From the NCBI RefSeq assembly GCF_016918075.2, contig NZ_JAERPS020000001.1, positions 124,001-188,000 of the forward strand: 64,000 nt of DNA, given 5' to 3'. This DNA is from Rheinheimera maricola (lineage in GTDB: Bacteria > Pseudomonadota > Gammaproteobacteria > Enterobacterales > Alteromonadaceae). Below the pieces are notes generated by a model. That model ran no database searches. It saw only the letters and a program-made list of their open reading frames with translations, and had not been told where the DNA came from. Positions 59,168 through 64,000 of this stretch are shown in pieces (within the stretch, counting starts at the first letter, position 1; every line of letters starts with the position of its first letter). Made by a program: the position numbers and the translations under genes.

Positions 59168-60907
59168 TCAGTCGGCTGTTGTATTGTAATGATGATAAAA
59201 ACGCATAGCGTCGGGGTAAGGAAAAATATCTTCCACCACACCATCGCGGATATTTTGTTGTTTTTGCCGCCAGTAGCCAGCATCTAATAACTCAGGGTGT
59301 TTACTAAACAACAGCTCGCGAATGTCACTTTGTGGTGTAACAAAGGTTGCCATTTGCTCGGGGAATACATCGCCAGGTGCTGCGCATACGGTGCCTTCGG
59401 CAAACATGGCGTCTTCGTAGTTGTCGGTTTTGGGGAAGCTTCTGAAATTCACATCCAGCATATACTGCACTTCATCATAATCATAAAACACCACCCGTTT
59501 GTGCCGGGTTACGCCAAAGTTTTTTAACAGCATGTCACCGGGAAAAATATTTGCGGCAAGCATTTGTTTAATCGCCAGGCCATAGTCATCCATAATATGG
59601 CTTTTTTCTGCCATAGAGGCATGCTCCAGATAAATGTTCAGCGGGATCATCCTGCGCTCGATATACAGGTGTTTAATCACTACCAAATCGTCTTCATAGC
59701 TTAGTGAATCGCCGATAACCTGTTGTAACTCTTCAAGTAGTTCAGCCGAAAAACGGCTTTTTGGCAGTGCGACATAGGAATATTCCAGTGTATCGGCCAT
59801 GCGGCCAACCCGGTCGTGCTTTTTTACCAACAAGTAGCGCGCTTTTACCGTGTCGCGGCCAAATTCTTTACTGGGGGCAAATTTATCGCGGATCACTTTA
59901 AACACGTATGGGAAGGACGGCAAGGTAAACACCATCATCACCATGCCGCGGATGCCTGGAGCGGCAACAAACTGATCATTGCTTTTATTCAGATGATTTA
60001 ACAACTCGCGGTAGAACTCGGTTTTGCCTTGTTTATGCAAACCAATGCTAGCGTATAGCTCGGCCAGAGTTTTGTGCGGCAGCAACTCGCGTAAAAAATG
60101 CACCAGCGCGGAGGGCACCTGCGTCTCTACCATAAAATAGGCCCGCGAGAAGCCGAAAATAATAGTCATTTGCTTGGCGTCAGTGACCAGCGTATCAATG
60201 AACAAACCGGCGCCTTCGCGGTGCAATAGCGGGATAATAAACGGCTGCTGGCCATCGGGTGTTACTGCCCGGCCAACGATATAAGCCGCCTTATTGCGGT
60301 AAAATACCGACTTTAAAATATCAAACCGAATTTGATATACCGGATAGCGGCCATGGCTGGATTGCGCCATAAAGCTTTTTACAATTAAGCGGATATCGCG
60401 GTCCAGGTTAATAAAGGGGGTAATAAAACCAAAGCTGGAAACAATATTGCGGATGGTTTGTTTTAAGCCATCCTGCGCTGGAAAATAGCTGTCGTATACT
60501 GATGCGATGGGCGCCGGTAAATGCTGCTTACTAAGGGTCGATTCAACAAAAATATTCTGATTATGAAAATATTTGCGTTCAAATAATTGGCAAAATACTG
60601 AGTTATAAAAGGTTTCGGCCAGCTCGGCCTGCGGATGAAACGCCAGAAACTCCATGTAGTGCAGTTTAACTTGCTGCCATAGCGCTTCATTCAGACATTG
60701 GCTGGGCAATTCCGTTGCCAGATGAGAAATAGCCTCAGTAACGCGCTGATCGTAAAACGAAATGCGCTCTGAGCTGTCTTGCTGAAACGCGCGCCAGTCG
60801 GCCAATTCAAAGCGCTGTTTGGCTTTGGCGGTTATCGCCTGAAATAAACCAAAATGGCGGCGAAAGCCCTTTAATATTATTTCTGCAATTTGTTTTGCCT
60901 GGCTCAT
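59168..60907 (-). CDS. aceK: Isocitrate dehydrogenase kinase/phosphatase
   Basis: 579 residues, full length. Phosphorylates and inactivates isocitrate dehydrogenase, or reverses this, to direct carbon to the glyoxylate bypass. Seen: the N-terminal regulatory half, then PGIRGMVMMVFTLPSFPYVFKVIRDKF (ATP-binding, shown as VFKVIRDKF), and ERRMIPLNIYLEHA and FYDYDEVQYM in the catalytic half. In E. coli it follows aceBA; here it is alone, upstream of the truncated sensor, so the glyoxylate enzymes must be elsewhere. Confidence 0.96.
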   Translation of the reverse strand: MSQAKQIAEIILKGFRRHFGLFQAITAKAKQRFELADWRAFQQDSSERISFYDQRVTEAISHLATELPSQCLNEALWQQVKLHYMEFLAFHPQAELAETFYNSVFCQLFERKYFHNQNIFVESTLSKQHLPAPIASVYDSYFPAQDGLKQTIRNIVSSFGFITPFINLDRDIRLIVKSFMAQSSHGRYPVYQIRFDILKSVFYRNKAAYIVGRAVTPDGQQPFIIPLLHREGAGLFIDTLVTDAKQMTIIFGFSRAYFMVETQVPSALVHFLRELLPHKTLAELYASIGLHKQGKTEFYRELLNHLNKSNDQFVAAPGIRGMVMMVFTLPSFPYVFKVIRDKFAPSKEFGRDTVKARYLLVKKHDRVGRMADTLEYSYVALPKSRFSAELLEELQQVIGDSLSYEDDLVVIKHLYIERRMIPLNIYLEHASMAEKSHIMDDYGLAIKQMLAANIFPGDMLLKNFGVTRHKRVVFYDYDEVQYMLDVNFRSFPKTDNYEDAMFAEGTVCAAPGDVFPEQMATFVTPQSDIRELLFSKHPELLDAGYWRQKQQNIRDGVVEDIFPYPDAMRFYHHYNTTAD

Positions 60908-61105
60908 AATTTACTAACTTCCGCGCTTTAAAAAAATAACAGTAGCCACTGTAAACATATTCAAGCTTATAGACCAGTCATGCTGTGCTGAAAGTAGCCT
61001 AAATCGAAACAGTGCATACTGTTTTTGAAAAAATATCCTGTGCCGTCAATAAAGTGTTCTATGTTTAGCAGGTGGTCCGAAAAAATAATAATCAGTGGAG
61101 TGAAT

Positions 61106-62191
61106 ATGAAGCCATCGTTATTAGGTTCAGCATTGATGTTCTCGTTAGTCGCTATACCGGTAAGTGCCGATATTAATATATCGGGTTTTGCCACCATTGC
61201 CGGCGGCAGGGTACTCAGTGGCAGTGGCGTCGCAGAATTTGGCTTAGAGCCGACGTTTTTGGCCAATTATCCGTTGGTCGGGGTGTATGAGGAGGAGTGG
61301 TCATTTAAGCCCGAAAGTCGGATTGGTTTACAATTATCTGCCGATCTAGCCGACGGCTTGTCGATGACTGGGCAGATAGTGGCGCGCGGTGCGGATGATT
61401 TTGATGCCAGTTTTGAATGGGTCTATTTGTCGTATCGGCTAAATGACACCTGGACGATTCAAGCAGGTAAAAAACGTCTGCCCTTGTATTACTACTCTGA
61501 TTTTTTTGACGTGGGTTATGCCTATTTATGGTTGCGGCCACCGGCAGATAATTACACCTGGCAGATCTTTAATTACACCGGTGTCAACGCGCTGTTTAAC
61601 ACTCAACTTGGTAGTTGGGATGTTAGCGGCAACCTATACACCGGGCGAGAGGACGACAGAGACAACAAGCTGCTATCTGATTTCTTTTTTGGCGCCTCAA
61701 CCCGTGAAATCTGGAAGGATATTATCGGCGGCGTTGTTAGTTTCAACCGCGACTGGCTGGATGTGCGTTTAACCTACATGACTTATGTCAACGAGCGCTT
61801 TATTAATGAAGACGGTGTTGATGTACAACAAACCTGGGATGGCAACACCGAGCGACGTGGCAAGTTTGCCGGTATTTCCTTTAATATTGATTACAACAAT
61901 ATTGTGTTTTTAAGCGAGCTAAACCGGCTTGATCTTGACGGCAGCAAGTTTGATACCTATATGGTTTCACTGGGCTATCGTGTTGATAGTTTCACCCCCT
62001 ATGTATCTTATGCTGATTTTGATAGCGATGGCGAGGTACACAACACCACCAGCCTGGGGTTTCGTTATGACTTTCACAGTTCGGCGGCGTTTAAGCTGCA
62101 GTACGATAAAGTGGAGGACAATGGCTACGACGGCCTGATGGTGGCTGGCGACAGCGATTCTGTAACCTTTGGTATCGATTTAGTCTTTTAG
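61106..62191 (+). CDS. Porin-like outer-membrane beta-barrel protein
   Basis: 361 residues from ATG 61106 (GGAG five bases upstream); an in-frame TTG 27 codons earlier would mask the signal peptide. Signal peptide (about 1-22, ending VSA), then an alternating beta pattern rich in Tyr and Asp (YLSYRLNDTWTIQAGKKRLP, LYTGREDDRDN), and a C-terminal phenylalanine (GIDLVF) that serves as the assembly signal. Forms a channel of unknown specificity; phosphate or oligosaccharide is possible from its neighbour, eight bases downstream. Confidence 0.88.
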   Translation: MKPSLLGSALMFSLVAIPVSADINISGFATIAGGRVLSGSGVAEFGLEPTFLANYPLVGVYEEEWSFKPESRIGLQLSADLADGLSMTGQIVARGADDFDASFEWVYLSYRLNDTWTIQAGKKRLPLYYYSDFFDVGYAYLWLRPPADNYTWQIFNYTGVNALFNTQLGSWDVSGNLYTGREDDRDNKLLSDFFFGASTREIWKDIIGGVVSFNRDWLDVRLTYMTYVNERFINEDGVDVQQTWDGNTERRGKFAGISFNIDYNNIVFLSELNRLDLDGSKFDTYMVSLGYRVDSFTPYVSYADFDSDGEVHNTTSLGFRYDFHSSAAFKLQYDKVEDNGYDGLMVAGDSDSVTFGIDLVF

Positions 62192-62199
62192 GAGGCGCT

Positions 62200-62610
62200 A
62201 TGAAAACGCTATTCGTTGTTTCATTGTTGTTACTTCCGGTCAGTGTTAATGCCGCTATTGCTGTGGTGGTGCATCCGTCGAATCAAACTAGCCTGACGCA
62301 GGATGATTTGGTGCGCTTGTATACCGGTAAATTGAGTGCCTTTCCGGATGGCAACTCAGCGGTGCCAGTGAACCTGGCCGATTCTGTGGCATTGCGGGCA
62401 GATTTTGATCAAAAGGCTTTGGGGCGCTCATCCAGCCAGATTAAAGCTTACTGGTCAAAGTTGGTGTTTACCGGTAAGGGTACACCACCCAAAGAGGTGG
62501 CGTCAGATAATGAAGTGCTGACGTTGGTAGCGAATAACCCTAACCTGATTGGTTATGTCAGTGCTGCGGCAGTGTCTGACAAGGTTAAGGTGTTGCTGAC
62601 ATTAGAGTAA
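62200..62610 (+). CDS. Short PstS-like periplasmic phosphate-binding protein
   Basis: 136 residues. Signal peptide (about 1-18), then IAVVVHPSNQTSLTQDDLVRLYTGKLSAFPDGN, a PBP-like fold similar to one part of PstS, with KAYWSKLVFTGKG and IGYVSAAAV. Full PstS is about 340 residues, so this is a half-size stand-alone member, a type common next to porins in Alteromonadales. No permease gene adjacent. AGGAGG six bases before ATG. A role in presenting phosphate to another transporter is a guess. Confidence 0.85.
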   Translation: MKTLFVVSLLLLPVSVNAAIAVVVHPSNQTSLTQDDLVRLYTGKLSAFPDGNSAVPVNLADSVALRADFDQKALGRSSSQIKAYWSKLVFTGKGTPPKEVASDNEVLTLVANNPNLIGYVSAAAVSDKVKVLLTLE

Positions 62611-62616
62611 CGCTAA

Positions 62617-62637
62617 CGGGCCGGCGATGCCGGCCCG
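62617..62637. terminator. Hairpin between the PstS-like gene and the YfcC-type gene
   Basis: CGGGCCGGC/GCCGGCCCG, nine perfect pairs around GAT, between two convergent genes. The T tract after it is weak (AATTCTTT). Confidence 0.65.
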
Positions 62638-62643
62638 AATTCT

Positions 62644-63999
62644 TTACAGCACTGGTTGCACCGCAGCGCCATAGTCAAACACCACAGCTAATACCAGCAC
62701 CAACGCTGCTGCTGCCAGAAGTTTCAACAATAGCGGCATACAGAAACGGAACCAGTGGCCATACGGCACGCCGGCGATGCCAATAATGCCCATTAGCACA
62801 GCATTGGTGGGGATAATCATATTGGAAAACCCATCACCGAACTGATACGCCAACACCGCCACCTGACGCGGAATGTCTAGCAAATCACTCAGCGGTACCA
62901 TCAATGGCATAGTGACATAAGCCTGACCGCTGCCAGAGGGGATAAAGAAATTCAGTAAGGTTTGAATTATAAGCATGCCAACCGCCGCAGCCTCTGCGCC
63001 AACGTAAGACAGCGGCATCGACATAGCATTAACCAGTGAATGTAGAATTTGGCCATCTTCCATCACCAGCGAAATGCCGCGGGCAACGCCAATTAACATG
63101 GCGGTGGTGGTCAGCTCCATGGCGCCATCAATAAACTTTTGTGCCGCCGTATCAGCAGTAATACGGCCGATTAGCGCAGTAAACAACCCCCAGGCAATAA
63201 AGCAGGCGCTTAATTCATATAAGTACCAGCCATGCACCCTTATACCGTAAGCTACCAGCGCGATGGTACCGACAAAGCTGGCGAGGATCAGTTTATGATT
63301 CCAGGCCAACGCTGGGTAGGTCGCTGGTAATTTATCGCCAAGCGGGCAGGGTAAATCGGCCACCATAGAGTTGGCAGGATCGGCCAAGACTTTTTTCGCG
63401 TAGCTCCAGACATGATGAAAGCCAATCAGCACAAAGGGCAGGAAGATAGCGAACCTTAACCAATTACCTGACAATGGCGGCACATCGGCGATTTGCTGGG
63501 CAATAATCACGGTAAACGGATTAATGGCTGATACGCCATAACCAATACCGTAGCCGGCCACCGTCATACCCACTGCGGTCATTGCATCCAAGCGCATGGC
63601 TTTACACAATGCCACTAAAATAAGCACAAAGGGAATATACTCACCGGCCGTACCTATGGCGCTGGACGCCATAGCAAAACAAAACACCACCATAAAAATC
63701 AGCATGTGCGGTTTTTCGCCAAACCGGGTTAGTAACCGGCCAATTAACGCATCTACCGTACCGGTGGCGCGGGCAATCGACAGCACGCCGCCCAGTATCA
63801 TGACAAAGAAAATAACATCCTGGGCACTGGCAAAGGCGCGGGGGATCGCGGTAAGTAATTGCCAGGGCGTTAAATACTGCCGCTCTTCAACCAGTGTAAA
63901 GGTACCAGGGATAACTGCATTGCGGCCATTAGCCAGCGTTTGGGTTTCAAAAAAACCTTGTGGTACCAGCCAGGTGGCAATCATTGCTAGCACCATCAT
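62644..63999 (-). CDS. YfcC-family membrane transporter (N-terminus beyond window)
   Basis: 451 residues visible, with about ten membrane helices. Conserved stretches LGGVLSIARATGTVDALI, GTAGEYIPFVLIL and FIPSGSGQAYVTMPLMVPLSDL fit the YfcC / C4-dicarboxylate-carrier-like family (PF03606). The visible start (MMVLAMIATWLVPQGFF) lies within the first membrane helix of related proteins, so about 15-25 residues are cut off by the window edge. Substrate unknown; family members are thought to carry amino acids or dicarboxylates. Confidence 0.88.
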   Translation of the reverse strand: MMVLAMIATWLVPQGFFETQTLANGRNAVIPGTFTLVEERQYLTPWQLLTAIPRAFASAQDVIFFVMILGGVLSIARATGTVDALIGRLLTRFGEKPHMLIFMVVFCFAMASSAIGTAGEYIPFVLILVALCKAMRLDAMTAVGMTVAGYGIGYGVSAINPFTVIIAQQIADVPPLSGNWLRFAIFLPFVLIGFHHVWSYAKKVLADPANSMVADLPCPLGDKLPATYPALAWNHKLILASFVGTIALVAYGIRVHGWYLYELSACFIAWGLFTALIGRITADTAAQKFIDGAMELTTTAMLIGVARGISLVMEDGQILHSLVNAMSMPLSYVGAEAAAVGMLIIQTLLNFFIPSGSGQAYVTMPLMVPLSDLLDIPRQVAVLAYQFGDGFSNMIIPTNAVLMGIIGIAGVPYGHWFRFCMPLLLKLLAAAALVLVLAVVFDYGAAVQPVL

Positions 64000-64000
64000 G

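Overview
The window is chromosomal DNA from a gammaproteobacterium. My best guess is the Alteromonadales, in the Rheinheimera / Alishewanella / Arsukibacterium neighbourhood. The reasons are the classic gamma-proteobacterial clusters lolB-ispE-prs facing hemA-prfA-prmC, recX-alaS-csrA followed by tRNA-Ser and tRNA-Arg, rplY-pth-ychF, a sodium-pumping oxaloacetate decarboxylase (oadGAB), the agmatine route to putrescine, DUF3718, and several sensors of the propeller and DUF3369/HD-GYP types. No phage, insertion sequence, integrase or CRISPR array is visible. It is mostly core genome with accessory islands in between.

Layout. 1-3.1 kb: a large propeller-type sensor kinase running off the left edge. 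3.2-6 kb: YqhA and an S46-family peptidase homologue that has lost its catalytic motifs. 6-11.3 kb: a BPSS1780-type membrane protein, recX, alaS, csrA, then tRNA-Ser(GCT) and two tRNA-Arg(ACG), followed by a 186-bp tandem repeat built on the last 19 nt of the tRNA. 11.4-15 kb: pqiABC (lipid transport across the envelope). 15-18.4 kb: oadGAB behind a structured leader. 18.4-25.3 kb: MepM-type endopeptidase, tyrS, acnA, MscS channel. 25.4-33.5 kb: SPFH protein with a ribbon-helix-helix protein, AEC transporter, GIY-YIG protein, rhlE, a RES/Xre toxin-antitoxin pair, ppiC, aguA, aguB, and an exported peroxiredoxin-like protein. 33.6-38.7 kb: ubiF, a nested palindromic element, a four-tRNA operon (Met, Leu, Gln, Gln), ychF, pth, rplY, csbD. 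38.7-47.9 kb: prs, ispE, lolB | hemA, prfA, prmC, an HD-GYP regulator, sirB2, kdsA, DUF3718. 48-50.8 kb: one LytTR regulator with two LytS-type kinases, one of which has a degenerate ATP-binding domain. 51-64 kb: M14 peptidase + alpha/beta hydrolase, S4 protein, DTW protein, a lipoprotein methyltransferase, an RluA-type pseudouridine synthase, a solute-binding-type protein, a chemotaxis receptor, YaiI, a truncated propeller sensor, aceK, a porin with a short PstS-like protein, and a YfcC-type transporter cut by the right edge.

Functional themes. Central metabolism (aconitase, AceK control of the TCA/glyoxylate branch point, oxaloacetate decarboxylation coupled to sodium export), translation (two synthetases, RF1 and its methylase, L25, Pth, seven tRNAs, tRNA/rRNA modification), envelope maintenance (Pqi, LolB, MepM, KdsA, MscS) and signal transduction. 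Most unusual: the tRNA-derived tandem repeat, which resembles in design the tyrT/rtT repeats of E. coli; the related palindromic element near the second tRNA cluster; the catalytically degenerate S46 protein; and the kinase/pseudokinase pair feeding one LytTR regulator. All family calls are from reading the sequence, without database searches.
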